61,207 bases of DNA, from positions 1 to 61,207 of the forward strand of contig JAIXMQ010000108.1 in assembly GCA_025716855.1 (NCBI GenBank), written 5' to 3'. Below are positions 33,346-46,393 of this stretch, one piece after another. Under the pieces are notes generated by a model. That model had not been told where the DNA came from. It ran no database searches and saw only the letters and a list, made by a program, of their open reading frames with translations. Positions within the stretch are counted from its first letter, which is position 1. Every line of letters starts with the position of its first letter. Origin of the DNA: Pilaira anomala (lineage: Eukaryota; Mucoromycota; Mucoromycetes; Mucorales; Mucoraceae). Both the position numbers and the translations under genes were made by a program.

Positions 33346-34779
33346 ATGGAACAAGTTGACTTGAGACTCATTCGTTTCGTTGATACCATTAACGATAACT
33401 TGATATGTTGTATATGCCAAACACCTTATATTGAACCTGTCATAACTGATTGCGGGTAAACAAAAAAGAATAAAAAAGGAGTAGAAAGAGAGAGAGAGAG
33501 AGAGATAAATAAATTTTGGGAGTTCTAAAAGAGTAACAAGTGATAAAATAGACATACCTTTTGTACTTTTTGTATCTATCAAGCAATAGAAGCTTCTCCT
33601 GTATGTCCAATTGATAGAGCTAGCTTATCGATGAATTCTATTCAGCCTGCAGCTAAAATCATTTCAAATATGGTAAACGAACTTTTAGTTTATTGCCCAA
33701 GACATGAACAAGGTTGTACGCATATTGGTCAGCGACAGTATATTGAAGGCCATTTAAATTATGATTGTCAGTATACCATGGCTCCTTGTCAGCTTGATGA
33801 ATGTAAAGAATTATTATTAAAAAAGGACCTTGGATCTCATGCTAAAACTTGCAAGTACAGAACAGTAGAATGCAATATGTGTAAGAAAAAGATGTGTTCT
33901 TATGAGCTTAAAGTAAGTGCGGAATAGAATCGATAGACACAAAGGATGACTAAAATATGCATTTTACACTTGCAGGACCATTACAGTTTATGTCCTTCTG
34001 AAATAATCGAGTGTCAGTATTGTAAAACATCTCGGTCAAGATCAGACCATAATTCCCATATAAACGAATGTCCTCAATTCAACATTCCTTGTCCTCAAGC
34101 TGAATTTGGTTGTAGCTGGAACGACCAAAGGCAACTTTTGGAAAGTCATGTCGTAACATGTCCATACGAAGCAATTAAAAATTTCCTGCAAAAGCAACAA
34201 GCATCAGAAAATTTAATTAAAAAGGAATTACAACAGTTGCATAAAGAGAATGCAACCTTAAGACGAGAGCAAGAAGAGTCCAAGAGACATGTGAATACCA
34301 TTGTCAATCAACTTGACCTTATGTTTCCCGGTCATTTTTTGATGGATGTAGATATACCTGCAGAAGCAAGAAATGAATCGTTCTTGGCAGAAAGCCAACG
34401 CTTAAATAATGAATTAGAAACTTTATCTGCAAATATTGCTTCATTAGAATTAAAACAAAATATGGCTTTAATGACTGAAACTTTTCGATTACAAGAAGAA
34501 CTTCAAAGCTTACGAGCTATCTGTCATGGATTAAGAATGCAAATGCATTATCTCATGATGGACCGTAGAACAAATACTACTTCGGCAGGCGCTAGTTCAA
34601 ATAATACATCAACTACCTCTCCAAATAATGATAATACAAGCGCTGTAAATAGAGCGCGTAACTATTTGGGTAAGTTTCTTTTTTTTTTTTTTTTTTTTCT
34701 GTTTTGTTTTGTTGGTTTCAATCATATTTATTTTGCTTTTTTTTTTATAGAATCTACTCGACAGGAGACAAAGTTATAA
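33346..34779 (+). CDS. TRAF-type RING and zinc-finger protein
   Basis: Probable cytosolic E3 ubiquitin ligase of the TRAF-like architecture, 397 residues. Exons: 33346-33455, 33552-33912, 33976-34669, 34751-34779. RING at residues 21-58: CCIC, then CGHTFCTFC and CPID. The last zinc ligand is Asp (CPID), as in TRAF-family RINGs (C3HC3D). Several TRAF-type C2HC fingers follow (YCPRHEQGC, CQYTMAPC, HAKTCKYRTVEC, CPSEIIECQYC, CPQFNIPC), then a coiled coil from about residue 225 to 340, and a Ser/Thr/Asn-rich tail. There is no MATH/TRAF-C domain, so it is a RING-TRAF finger-coiled-coil protein, close to PDZRN3/RNF41-like sequences in domain order. Substrate is unknown. The 3' UTR has a long (GA)n tract (34901-34925). 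Confidence 0.88.
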
Positions 34780-34890
34780 AATCAACTCTTCAAATATATA
34801 ATATAACCCTAATTATTTAACGACAATATACCTATAATATAATAATAAACTTTGTAACCCTATTCTAACATTAATATAAATCTTTAACTG

Positions 34891-34929
<39 letters not shown>

Positions 34930-34974
34930 ATCTGTGGCACTGAAGTATTAGCACTAACTTTTAGCCTTTTAATT

Positions 34975-36232
34975 TGTTAATCCCATTGTTTTTGGGACTT
35001 AGTTTGCATTTTTTGAGACTAAGTTCGAATATATTTTGGGACTAAGTTTGATAATACTTGGGACTTAGGGATCTACAATCACTCAAAGTAATCTCGGAGA
35101 CAGAATCTATCAATAAATTTGGTTTCTTTTGATACGTGTGTTGTCTGTACGTATCCTACAACCATCATATTTGGTTGTTTTCCTCAGGATATGCCTTTAT
35201 TTATTGGAACCAACTACAGTGATTTTATTTCAAGTTTTTTTTTTTTTTTAAAAAAACAAGCAATTTTTAAGCTGTCGAAACATATTCGACGTGCTGATAA
35301 ATGGTTCATGGTGTAATGATTTTACAACAAGTAAGTGTAATTAAGCTTTTGTTTCTTGAGATATCAATTACTACTTGGTAGATAAAATCAAATACATTCA
35401 AATATATATATATATATATAATACACATATAGTACTAGTTCTCCATCAGTCTTTTTTTTTCCCTTTATTAACAGATGCTAAATTTATCTTTTTACATTAC
35501 GCTTACCGTATAAGATATCGCCTCTGTTGTCAGTATTTACAAAATAGTTAGTTCTATTTCTAATCCCTTTTGTCGTTTAACCAAGATATATATTTGGCAC
35601 TAACTCGTATAAAGATGAGCTACAATAAATATATAGAATACATATGTCTCAGAGATGCTGTTTATTTACAGAGTTGCCTCTTTTTGGGCGATATACTGTG
35701 ACCAACATGTGTTCTTCTTCCAGTGGAATGGGTTTTTTATTGTTTGATTTTTGACATACCGAATTTCGCATTCAAAAATGAAAAAATCAAAGCTGATTAG
35801 AGAAACTCAAATAAAATAATTGAAAAAGTATAGTATTAAAAAACGAGATACGGGATGCATCATCATATATTGGTTAATTAGTGTAATCACTTACGTTATA
35901 AAACACAAAAGTTTTTTTTTTTACCAGTAATTAGCTTATTAAGGACTACATCTCAGAAACTTGCGATATTCTTGAGAAGTTAAAAAGACTCAATCAAAAG
36001 AAAAAACTAAACTGGGAAAAAAAAAAACTCGTCTTCAACGATAATTATCCTCCTTGGTTTTCGCTATGGGAAACTATGATACAGGCAAAGTCTTAAAAAC
36101 GCCTATGTAAGAATCACATTACTAACTAACTTTGTCAAGCTTTATTTAATTAATCTTCCATCAACTTTCAAGCATGGTTTTATTAACTTTTTTTTTTCCT
36201 ATATGAATTCCCAAAAATAGTGGGAAACCCTG
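34975..36232. mobile_element. Decayed Tc1-like remnant (same family as the 55-kb relic)
   Basis: At 34981-34997 TCCCATTGTTTTTGGGA resembles the terminal repeat at 55021-55037 (one difference), and at 36209-36225 the same motif occurs inverted, TCCCAAAAATAGTGGGA, ending AACCCTG before a TA. At 35074-35106 the sequence CTACAATCACTCAAAGTAA matches the transposase 3' coding end at 55211-55230, with drift. The interval therefore looks like a heavily deleted or diverged copy. The centre has lost recognisable transposase motifs and contains an unrelated-looking open segment near 35944-36096. Confidence 0.5.
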
Positions 36233-36378
36233 TATGCTGTTCTTTTTCCCTCTTTCGTAATCAAGTCACAATAAAGCAGTCTTTCTTTTTTAACTTTTTT
36301 TTTAAAAAAATAAGAAATCAAAGCACATAAAAAACTTCTTTTATTTTTAAACAAAAAAAAAACGAGACATAATACAAT

Positions 36379-39179
36379 ATGCCTCCCAAGAAAAGTATCC
36401 AAAGAACCAGTAATAAGGTAGCACCTAAGGGTCCTTCCAAGTCAAAGAAACAAAAGTCTACCAGTGTTCAACCTAACAAGAAATCTAAGGATCAAAAGGT
36501 AAAAGAAGAAGTAGAAAAAAAAAAAAAAATAGATCTCAAAAATAAAAAAATGAATTAACATTTCTTTTTTTTTTTAAAAAAAAAAAAGGAAAAAGAAAAG
36601 GATAAGATACCTGAATATGTTCATGTTCCTGAAGTCGAAGACGATGACGTTGCAGTTTCCGATGAAGATATGGAATTTTTTGCTGATAATAAAGGTTTTA
36701 CTTCCTTCTTGACAGGTTTAGACTCAAAGGAACTTACCAGGTAATTTTTTTTTTTTTTTTTTTTTTTTTGCATAATTTTTGAAATGGAATTGATTTAATT
36801 CTATATTTCCTTTAATTAGAAACGTTGTTAAAAAGAAAAAGACACCTACCAAGAAGCCTATCGCTAAAAAGGAAGTTGAAGAAAAGGGTTTGGACTCTTC
36901 TGATGAAGAGGATCAAGGACCCAACTCTGACGATGAATTGGATAATTTCGAAGAACCTGATTCTGAAGACGAGTTAGATAACTTTGAAGAAATGAGTGAC
37001 GAAGAGGATATAGTTGAGAACTTTGAAGAAGGAGATTTAGATGATGATGACATGGATCAATTGTTAGCTATGTCCGAGGAAAAAAAGTCTGTTCCCAACA
37101 AGAAAGTGAAAGAAGTAAACGATTCAGATGAGGAAATGGATTACGAAACTCGACCTAGAAAAATTGCTAGTGAATGGTCTCGTAAAGATTATCATACCAA
37201 GTTACCTATCAAGTTACCTGGTGGTAAACTTAAGCAACTCGATGAACCTCAACCTGGAGATAGTTCTGACGAAGAAGAAACTGCTGTGGAAACTGTAAAG
37301 GAAGTCGTAGTCGAAGAAGAAAAAGAGGAGGGGGAAGAAGCACCTGAACCCAGATTAAGCAAGAAAGACTATCTTATCAAAAAGAAGGAAGAATTAGCTA
37401 CAATTGCTGGTAACCTTCAAGGTGACCCTGAGGAATATGTTGGTCAATTAAAGACGCTTCGTACTATTTATAGAGATAGAAATGTCACTGTCAAGAAGTT
37501 AGCATTACTTACTCAATTAGCTGTATATAAGGATATTATTCCTGGTTATAGAATTCGTCCTTTGACTGCTTTGGAAGAAGAAACTCAAGTTTCTAGAGAA
37601 GTCAAGAAGATGAGAGAATTCGAAAAGTCTTTGCTTTCCAACTATGAATTATATTTAAAGGATTTAAATGTGTTATTATCTAGTAAGTAAAAAAAAAAAA
37701 AAAAAAAAAAAAAATCGAATGTATATATCGAATATTAACTTTCTTTCATGTATAAATAGGAAAGAAATCCGAGGAAGATGCTTCTTTAGCTATGGTTGCT
37801 ACTCGTTGTTTATGTGAGCTTTTGATTGCCAAAACTCATTTCAATTTCCGTCTTGAGATCATGGTTGCTGTTGTTACACGTATGAGTACGATTAAGTGGA
37901 ATGAAGCAGCACAATTGTGTAGCGAAACTCTTATCACAATTTTCCAAAATGACGAATCTGGTAGATCTTCTCTTGATGCAGTTAAAATGATTATTCGTAT
38001 GGTTAAATCTAAGGGTTACGCTATTTCTGAAAATGTCATCAACATCTTTTTATACCTTCGTCTCAAGGATGAAATGGCACACAATTATAGTTCCAAGAAC
38101 GATGATCAAGTGGGTCAAAAGAGAAAGAATAATAATAAGCCTTTCATGACTAAGAAGGCCCGTAAGACTTTGAAGGAAACTAGAGAGATTGAAAAGGAGT
38201 TCCAAGAAGCTGAAGCTGTTGTCAGTAAAGAAGAAAAAGAAAGAAATGTAAGTATAATCTCCCTTGTGACCTTTTCTTTGACTAAAACAATTTTTTTTTT
38301 TCTGTAGCACACTGAAACTTTAAAGTTAATTTTCGCATTTTATTTCAGAATTTTGAAAAAGCAAACTTCATCACCTCTTTTACCAGCCGTCTTGGAAGGT
38401 CTTTCACGATTTGCACATTTAATCAGTGTTGATTTCTTTGATGATCTTTTGAACGCACTTCGTGATGTAATGCACGCATTTGAAGATTCTAATGATATTT
38501 CTCGTACTAGTTCTGGTACCAGAAAGAGATTACTCTGTATTATTACTGCATTTGAATTATTATCGGGTCAAGGGGAGGCTTTTAATTATGATCTCAAAGA
38601 CTTTTATACCGAGATCTATAATATTCTCTTCAAGGCTACTTTCCATACCAAGATTGAAGAGAAGCCTGAATCACAAAAGCAAACAGAAAGTGAAATGTTA
38701 ATTAAGGGACTTGAATTGATGTTCTTGAAAAAGCGTCAAATTCCTGTAAATCGTTTAGCTGCTTTTACTAAAAGATTCGCTTTGGTCGCACTAAATATGC
38801 CTAACAAGACTGTATTACAATGTCTTGCTTTGGTAGATAGACTCGTACAGGTTTGTTTATATAATCACCTCCCTTTGGGCTTTGCTTTTTTTTTTTTTTA
38901 CTAACTAAATTGATTTATATATTTAGAAAGACCATCGTTTAGACGCTCTTTTGCAATCAGAAGATAGAGCATCAAGTGGTATTTATGCACCATTATTAGA
39001 AGATCCCGAACTTTGTAATCCATTTGGAACAAGTTTATATGAGCTTTTCCTCTACCAGGTAAGTTTTAATAGCTTTGCATAAATTAAATTGAATACATCA
39101 CTAAATATATTTATACTAGAATCATTATGATCCTAATGTGAGAGCTATTGCTAAATCATTACAAAAATCCTCAATGTAG
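36379..39179 (+). CDS. NOC3: Nucleolar complex protein Noc3
   Basis: Ribosome-biogenesis factor that forms the Noc2-Noc3 complex for 60S maturation and export; also linked to replication licensing. Seven exons: 36379-36498, 36589-36740, 36820-37682, 37760-38247, 38308-38850, 38927-39058, 39120-39179; 785 residues. The N-terminus is a Lys/Pro-rich tail, probably nucleolar. Acidic stretches follow (about 170-235). The NOC3 domain starts with LSKKDYLIKKKEELATIA, then EDPEEYVGQL-like sequence (seen as GDPEEYVGQLKTL), RDRNVTVKKLALLTQL and the hallmark KDIIPGYRIRPLT with SREVKKMREFE. The CBF/Mak21-type helical domain occupies the C-terminal half, ending in NHYDPNVRAIAKSLQ. Start: first ATG (MPPKKSIQRTS). 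It precedes a 5.1-kb desert. Confidence 0.92.
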
Positions 39180-42100
39180 AAACCCTTTTTTCTTTATAAA
39201 ATATGTACAACTTTTTTTTTTTTTTAATAAAAAAAAAATAAATAAATAGAAAATATATAATAGATTACAAAAAAAAATACAACTGTATATTGTGATTTTT
39301 TAAATACGGTAAATATCGGGAATCATAAAGCACAAGATCATTGTGATCGACTAATATAATAAACTATCTAAATAGTGCGGTAACAAATGTGATTTCGTTT
39401 TACCCTATGTACACAACACGCTAAATTAAATACCAATTAAAGTCCAAAACTATTTTCTTTACGGGGCATTAGCGAAAAAAAAAAAAAGCATCTGTGAGCG
39501 TGTGATAAGTAAGACAGGAGAGAGCAAAAAGCTTTGTAATCTCTTTGTCATATGTGTCTCATAATGAATAAGTGATGAGGTACTTTTTTGTATACTATCG
39601 CAGTAAAATAGAGATCCAATTTGAATTTTGGCTAGCTCACGAGATAGCAATTAATGTATTTTCAAAAAAAAAAAAAAAAAAAAAAAAAAACGCCAGACTC
39701 ATCCATATGTACCTCTGGGTGCATATCCGGGAGAAAAAATAAAATAAAATAAAATAAAAAACAAAAATAAAAAAACCGTAATGACGTTTAGCTTATCGGT
39801 AATGGCGTTCAAGATGGATCAAGCTTATCAAGATATCATTGTTGTGTTTCCATAGAAGAGTCCTAGAATTCAAGGCCCCGTTGCTTCCGCTTCCTGATGT
39901 GATTGATATTTACAGATAGTTATCTTGTAGATTTCGAAATAATGGTCTTTGTTTGTGCCTGATTTTTTTTTCTGATTGGACTTTACTTTTTTTTTCTTTC
40001 TCTCTCTCTCTCTCTCTCACTATCTTTTCGGTTATCTTTAGTACGTTTGTATTCAATTGACAGGACCGGTCAGGTCACCCAGTATTGTGGTATAAAGATC
40101 TGAAGAAAGAGACTTTTTTTTTTTTCACTCGAAAAAACAAACAAACAATAAAATAAACCTCCTGGTGTATGTACACCAGAAATCAAAAGTAGATTATCTG
40201 AAAAAGTTTTATTTACAGGATATAGCACACTTATCAGACAAAAGAACTAATTTGTTGTTTTTAATCTATAAATATATATAACGAGTAACGTACAAAGTAT
40301 ACTTTGTCATTGACATTGGGATATATTTGTAATGTGTATGTGTACCGGAAACATACAGTCTTATAATAATATTTATTTTTTGACAGAAAAAATACGCAGG
40401 CAATGATGAATACATATATCACTCTATATACAGAGATTTTTAAAAAAAAAAAATGAAAAGTTTCGAGCATGTTGAAATCGATTCTTCTTTTTAGTGGGTA
40501 TATTAGAATTTATATATCGAAATTCATCGGAAAGAGTGGGTTTTTTTTCCCGACAGAAGAAAGGATAAAAGCTTTCTCTCTCTCTCTCTCTCTCTGCTTT
40601 TACTCAGAGGATGGCATGTGAAATAAATAAACTTTTTTAGATCCAAGTGTAGTACGAAAAACGGTTTGTGAACAGATTTATTCCCTTTCACTCCCCCATT
40701 TCTCTTTTAACTAATCAGGTTTTTTTAATACAGAAGTGACATGACATAGTATTTTTTTGGTCTTGTCATACTTAATATATATATTTTACAGCTACAAAAA
40801 AAAAAAAAAAAACTGTACTTTTATGAATTAAATTGCTTTTTTTTTTCTATTAAAGTCCTACAAAAAAAAAAAAAAAAAATCGAAAGAATGTTTAGAATTT
40901 GTTAGATAACAAATAGAGCACTTTCACAAGATTATTTTATGTTTTGTTTATACAACATATGAAATTGTGTACAGAGAGAAAAAAAAATAATAATGGGATG
41001 ATTGTTGTACTATCAGAAGGTTTTTTTTTTTTTTTTTATTTTGTATACTTTGATTAACCTGTTTTGTTTTAGCTCTTATACTAACCACAGAACTGGTATT
41101 ATTTATCAATTTTTATACCAGAAATGAACAGAAAGTCCAAATTAAGATGATATGGGTAATTTTTTTTTTTTTTTATTCATTCAACCCCCAATAGTGTGGG
41201 GGAAATTGATGGTGACCACAAGGCGGATGGTGAAATAGCAAACTATCAAAAGTAACGTATCACATAAGAGAAGCACCCTTTTTTTCTAAGTTGAACCGGT
41301 TCTTTCATCGGCTGCTGGACATATTACACGTGGAGGGGGAGTATAAGATTACCTTTTTGTTCAACCGCCTCTCTCTCTCTCTCTGTCTATCTTTTCATCG
41401 CTTATAACTTTATTCAAAGGAATACAGCCTTATCTCAGCATAAATAATATTTATATTTCACATGCAAATATTTGAGAGTTTAATTGTTATTGTTTCCAAA
41501 AAAAAAAAGTGATGTATTTTTTATCATGGCACAAAGAGAGAGAAAAATTGATGGAAACAATTCTCACGAGTATTTGTAATGTATCCATATTTAAAACAAT
41601 ACAGCATACTTACGAATATAAAAAAAACCTATTGTCATGGTAATACGTATCGAATTATATAGTGAGTATATAGATGAAAGAAGAAATTTATAACACATTT
41701 ACTAAGTTATATTTATGCTTAAGATTTGGAACACAACAGCATATTTTGTCAACTATTTTTTTTTTTTTTTTTATTCATGGTGATGGCACCGGAATACGGA
41801 TGAGCAAAATATGATGATGATTTTAAGAGAGAAATGAGGACCGCCCCCGTTTTTACTATTCATGTTAGTCCCACGTTTTTGCCATTTTTTTTTTTTTAAA
41901 GTTATCACTTTACCCGCACTTCTCCCATATGCAGTAATAAAATTATGGAGACATTTTTTTTTTCCTTCATTTTCCAGTATTAGAAAAATTGTTTACAATG
42001 AATTTTTAAGAACAATGTTTCTTTAATTTTTTTTTATTTTATTTAAATGAAACATCTATTTTGGTTTAATAATTTAATAGTGTAGTAGTGTACAAAGAAG

Positions 42101-44304
42101 AGTAGGGGTATATATTGAATTGTGTATCATTTTTTTTTTCTTTTGTTTTTTTTTACTTTCTTGGGGATACAGGACAATTCTAATTTTTTTTCCAACAATT
42201 AGTTTTTGATTTGCTTTTTTTTTTTTTGTAATTTATTTTACCCTTGTTTGATGTACACGCGAACCACAAATAAGACAGAGACAGGCAGTATTTACAAGCT
42301 GTTCTTGTTCATATTCTGTATTTGATTTGATAGTTTCTGATTTTAATGTTGGAAGCATAATGATTATATATATTTAGTTTGTGTAAAGAAAAAGAGGAAG
42401 AAAAAAAAAAAATTGAGAAGAAGAAAAAAAAAATTGAATTTAATAGAAAAAGTCAATTGTGTCACACCTAAACACAAAAAAAAAAAATATTTGAAAAATG
42501 ATGTTCTTTTTACTGTTGTTTATTCACTCACGTGCAAATAAGATTTTTGGAATAAAACTTGCCATTTTACAAAAGTAGTATTTCAAAGATAACAAAAAAT
42601 GAATTGATATAATCCTTTTGCTTATACTCGTTTTTTAAATATATATCATATGTAATATGATTAGTCTATTATATTCTTTTTTTTTTTTTTTTACACAACC
42701 CAAACTGTGGGTATTATTTTAGTTAATTGGGCAGGTTTATGATTCATATAAACGTGTCTAACCTAACGTAATTTGTGTTTCGTTTTTCCACGTCTGCCAT
42801 TTGTATACCTTAACGAAAAAGCCAAGTGTTATGTAGAATGTAATAGAACATTGATGGTAAAAAGGTAATAGTAAAGAATGACTCTATTATTGATAACTCC
42901 TTTATATTTTTAACTTGCTAAAATATATATATATATATATTATTAAATATTTAACCTACTAGTCTTATCATAGCTTTCCTTATCCTATATATTATTATTA
43001 CACCAAGAAGAGCAATCAATGTAAAAAAAAAAAAAAAAAAAAGAGCATGACGTCGATGGTGTTACTAGTTTTGTGATGTACACACGATTTTATAAAATTA
43101 AATGAAAAACTTGACAGGACTCTCTTAAAAAAGGTATATAATATTTAGATCTGACCAGATGATAATTTTACCACCACTTTATTTCTTTTTGTTTTTTTTT
43201 CCAAGTTATTGTTTTCATTTTCTAATCTCTACATCAAAAGCGAGAAAAAAAGAGAGAGAGAGCGAGAAAGACATACAGGAAGGTATTTAAGATATATATC
43301 ATGATGTAATTAAGACTAAGTTATATACGCGGCGGTCGATCTCGGAGTACCATTTTATTCGTTTAGTTATTACAAGAACATGAGATCAATTTTAGCTTGT
43401 GATAAAATATATACACACTGATTAACAAAAAACACTGATAATGAACTTATTTTTTTTTTTTTTTTTTTGGAATGAACTGTCGCTCAAAAGTTGTACAGAG
43501 GCAAGAATCAACAAAAAAAGGTTTATTCTGTGACTTTATTAATTATTTTACAAAAGAAAAAAATAAAGGTGATCAATGTATCATTGTATATAGGTGTGGT
43601 ACATTTAGGCACATAATTAATAAAATGGTTCCATTTAGCGTCAATCATGGACTGATCAAAGTTTTATGTTTATCCATGACTATTTACGAAAGTGTTTACA
43701 TAGCGGGATATTATTAGCATCATATAATCTTTCAAACACCAACTGACATTACTCGCTTTAGTAGTGAGAGAGAAGGTGTTACCAATGAAAATGAAAAAAA
43801 AAAAAAATAGATATTTAAGTACACATTCCCCTTGTTAAATCGAAACATAATAAACGATAATAAATAGCTCAAAATGTAATTTTTCGTATACGTATAAAGT
43901 ATTACTAAGACACATCTTATAAATTAACCTTTTCTTATATATGTAATAAAAACGCTAATATATGTCAAATGTTCTTTTAACCATTATATAGGAGTACTTT
44001 TTGTTTTGCTTTTTAGGAAAATAATAAGGTGATATTTTATTGCTTACCTACTATTTCCGTTGATTGGATCAATAGTGGTGGAGTGATTTATTGTAAAAGA
44101 TATTTCTGTCATTGATTATTAACACAAAACAAAGGTGTAACAAATAAAAATAAGCTTTTTCCACTTTTATATATATTTTTATACAAGAGAACTCTAAGAT
44201 TTCTGTTTTTTATTTTTTTTTTTTTTTTTTAAAAAATTATTCATATAATCTACTTTATAATTTGTACAGTTAATTTTTTTATAAAAAAAAAAAAAAAACG
44301 ATTT
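39180..44304. other. 5.1-kb desert between convergent NOC3 and DNAJC7 genes
   Basis: Both flanking genes end here, so no protein-gene promoter is needed, yet this is the longest gap in the window. It contains repeated pyrimidine tracts, (CT)n at about 40002-40018, 40575-40597 and 41368-41386, many poly-A/T runs, and one candidate microORF (42233-42358). A 81-codon + strand frame at 43472-43717 has no motif. Regulatory RNA genes are possible but not seen directly. Confidence 0.5.
42233..42358 (-). CDS. Candidate 41-residue Cys-containing microprotein
   Basis: A 42-codon frame starting at 42358 encodes MLPTLKSETIKSNTEYEQEQ and ends with a CLCLICGSRVH segment, i.e. a CxCxxC arrangement followed by a basic tail. 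This 126-bp stretch has much less homopolymer than its surroundings, and the ATG is preceded on the sense strand by a long pyrimidine-rich stretch and ACACAAACTA, like the leaders of true genes here. No family is recognised. It may be a real small gene, a final exon of a longer gene, or chance. Confidence 0.3.
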   Translation of the reverse strand: MLPTLKSETIKSNTEYEQEQLVNTACLCLICGSRVHQTRVK

Positions 44305-44750
44305 TTAACCAAAATGGAAAGAACTTTGACTGTGGTGTCTGTGTCCACCACCACCACCAAAGCCGCCAAAACCACCAGCATTTTGGAAACCACCTTGACC
44401 AAACATGGAGGCGAAAACATCGTTTACGTCTACACCACCAGGGAAACCTCCACCGCCACCACCCATACCCATACCACCATCTAAATCAGCACCAGAATCA
44501 AATCTAGCCTTCTTTTCAGGGTCACTTAAAATGGTATATGCTTCACCAACTTCCTTAAATCTAGCTTCTGCTTTAGCATCACCATCGTTCTTATCAGGAT
44601 GGTATTGAAGTGCAAGTTTACGGTAGGCTTTTTTGATCTCGGTTTCTGTAGCAGTTTTACCTAACCCTAATACCTTGTAATAATCTTTACGAAGCGATTT
44701 CTTCAATTCGAGTTCTGCTTTACGTAATAAATTGTGGTACTCTGATACAC

Positions 44751-44781
<31 letters not shown>

Positions 44782-46189
44782 CAGTCAGTTTCCATAGTTT
44801 TTCTTTCTTTCTTTCTTTTTCTCCTTTTTTTACCTCTATTAGATGCATCAACTTCAGTCAACTTCTTATAATCTCTAACTGCTTCTTCGTATTGTTCAGT
44901 TTCCATATAACAACCTGCACGTCTACTATATGCCTTATAAAATTCATTATCTAATTCAATTGCTTTATCACAATCGAGTAAAGCTTCTTCGAATTTCTTT
45001 TGCTGTAGAAAGATATGAGTAAAATAATAATAATAATAATAGTAAAAATAAAAATACAAACCTTCTGTAATACAGCAGCACGGTTAGAATAGAGACGAGA
45101 GTTCATATGATCGTTTTTAGGATCAATTTCCATAGCGGCAGTATAAGCTTCATAAGCTTCCTCTAATTGATTTGCTTTGAAAGCAGCATTACCCGCTTCT
45201 TTTTTACTATCAATAGCACGAGCCATCTTTAATAAAGCACGGGCCTTTGCAAAATCGGGATCACAACGAAGCGCTTCTACACAATGGGCGGCAGTCTTTT
45301 GATTCTCACCTTGACTATAAAATACACGAGCTCTAAGGTATAATGCATCGGGGTTTTGGCTATCAATACGTACAAGAGAGCTATGAATAAAAAAAAAAAA
45401 ATGTTTAGCATAACGGTCTTAAAAAAAAAAAAAATCTATCACGAATATACTTTACTTGACAATACGACTGGCTTCAGAATAATTCTTTTCACCTAAAGCA
45501 CATTCAGCTTGCATGACTCTCCATTTGATAGGAAGTTGATCTGGATCAACAAAAGCAATGGCACGGTCAAGACTGTTACGAGCAAGACCCCATTGATTGT
45601 TTGCCATGAAAGTCTTTACCTGAGCCATATAATTATAGACATGTTGTAAATTATTGTAGTCACGTTGAGCGATTTTGGAATCGATTTGTAAGGCACGAGT
45701 ATATTGACGACCGGCTTCTTCTAAATGACCTAAATTCAAATGACATTTACCACCACGTAAGAAAGCTTTAGCGTTTTCAGGGTCTAATTCAGTAGCAATA
45801 CGACAATCGTTAGCAGCATCTTTGTATTTCTTTTGCATGACTAAAGCGGCAGCACGGTTATTATAATAAGTTGAAGTTTTAGGTGATGCCTCTATATTGT
45901 CAATAAATAAAAAAAAAAAAAAAAAAATTGACAGGTTTTTTTTTTTAGTATGTTTTTGAATTCATTTCTTTTTCTGGATAATTTACCAATAGCTTCTGTA
46001 TATAACTTTACAGCTTCTTCATAATTGCCTTGCTTATATTGTTCGTTAGCTTGATTTTTAATTTCCTCAGGGGACCTGAAATAAATAATAAAAATGAGTT
46101 TATTTTTAAAAAAAAGAAAGAAAGAAAGATACTTACAAAGGTGTATCTACATCCATAGGAGCAGGAGCAGGAGCAGAATTTTCAGACAT
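44305..46189 (-). CDS. DNAJC7: TPR and J-domain co-chaperone, DNAJC7/TPR2 type
   Basis: Cytosolic co-chaperone that links Hsp70 and Hsp90. Six exons: 46189-46137, 46075-45987, 45891-45456, 45380-45062, 45002-44834, 44741-44305; 500 residues, as in DNAJC7 (~490). A short N-terminus ([15 protein letters not shown]) precedes tandem TPR units (for example [79 protein letters not shown]). The J domain starts near residue 375 ([20 protein letters not shown]) with the HPD motif at 403-405. The C-terminus is Gly/Phe-rich ([20 protein letters not shown]) and ends [10 protein letters not shown]. Both TPR and J parts are complete, so an active co-chaperone is expected. It diverges from the double-BTB gene over 204 bp. 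Confidence 0.94.
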
Positions 46190-46393
46190 GTTTGAATAAA
46201 GGTATACAAGAAGAAGAAGAAGAAGAAGAAGAAGAAGAAAAGAAGAAAAGCTTTGAATTGAAAGTAAAGGAAAAACTTTTTTTCTTCTTTTCCCTTTTTC
46301 TTTTTTTGAGACTTAAAAAAAAAAGTCACCTAATGAAAAAAGTAAATCGAATTTGCTAGAAAGCTTTTTTCGCTTGTAAATTAGAAATCTTGG
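46190..46393. promoter_or_regulatory. Bidirectional promoter, DNAJC7 / double-BTB gene
   Basis: 204 bp between divergent starts (255 bp if the second BTB ATG is used). It contains an (AGA)n triplet run at 46210-46251 and a polypurine/polypyrimidine switch. No heat-shock element could be identified confidently. Confidence 0.45.

Noticed and set aside
41185..41215. Third terminal repeat of the Tc1-like relic family (CCCCAATAGTGTGGGGG)
   Set aside because: Similar only in the G/C-run dyad; spacing and flanks do not match, and no second end is nearby.
43472..43717. 81-codon + strand frame in the desert
   Set aside because: No motif, no clear leader, composition as in its surroundings; kept out as a gene.
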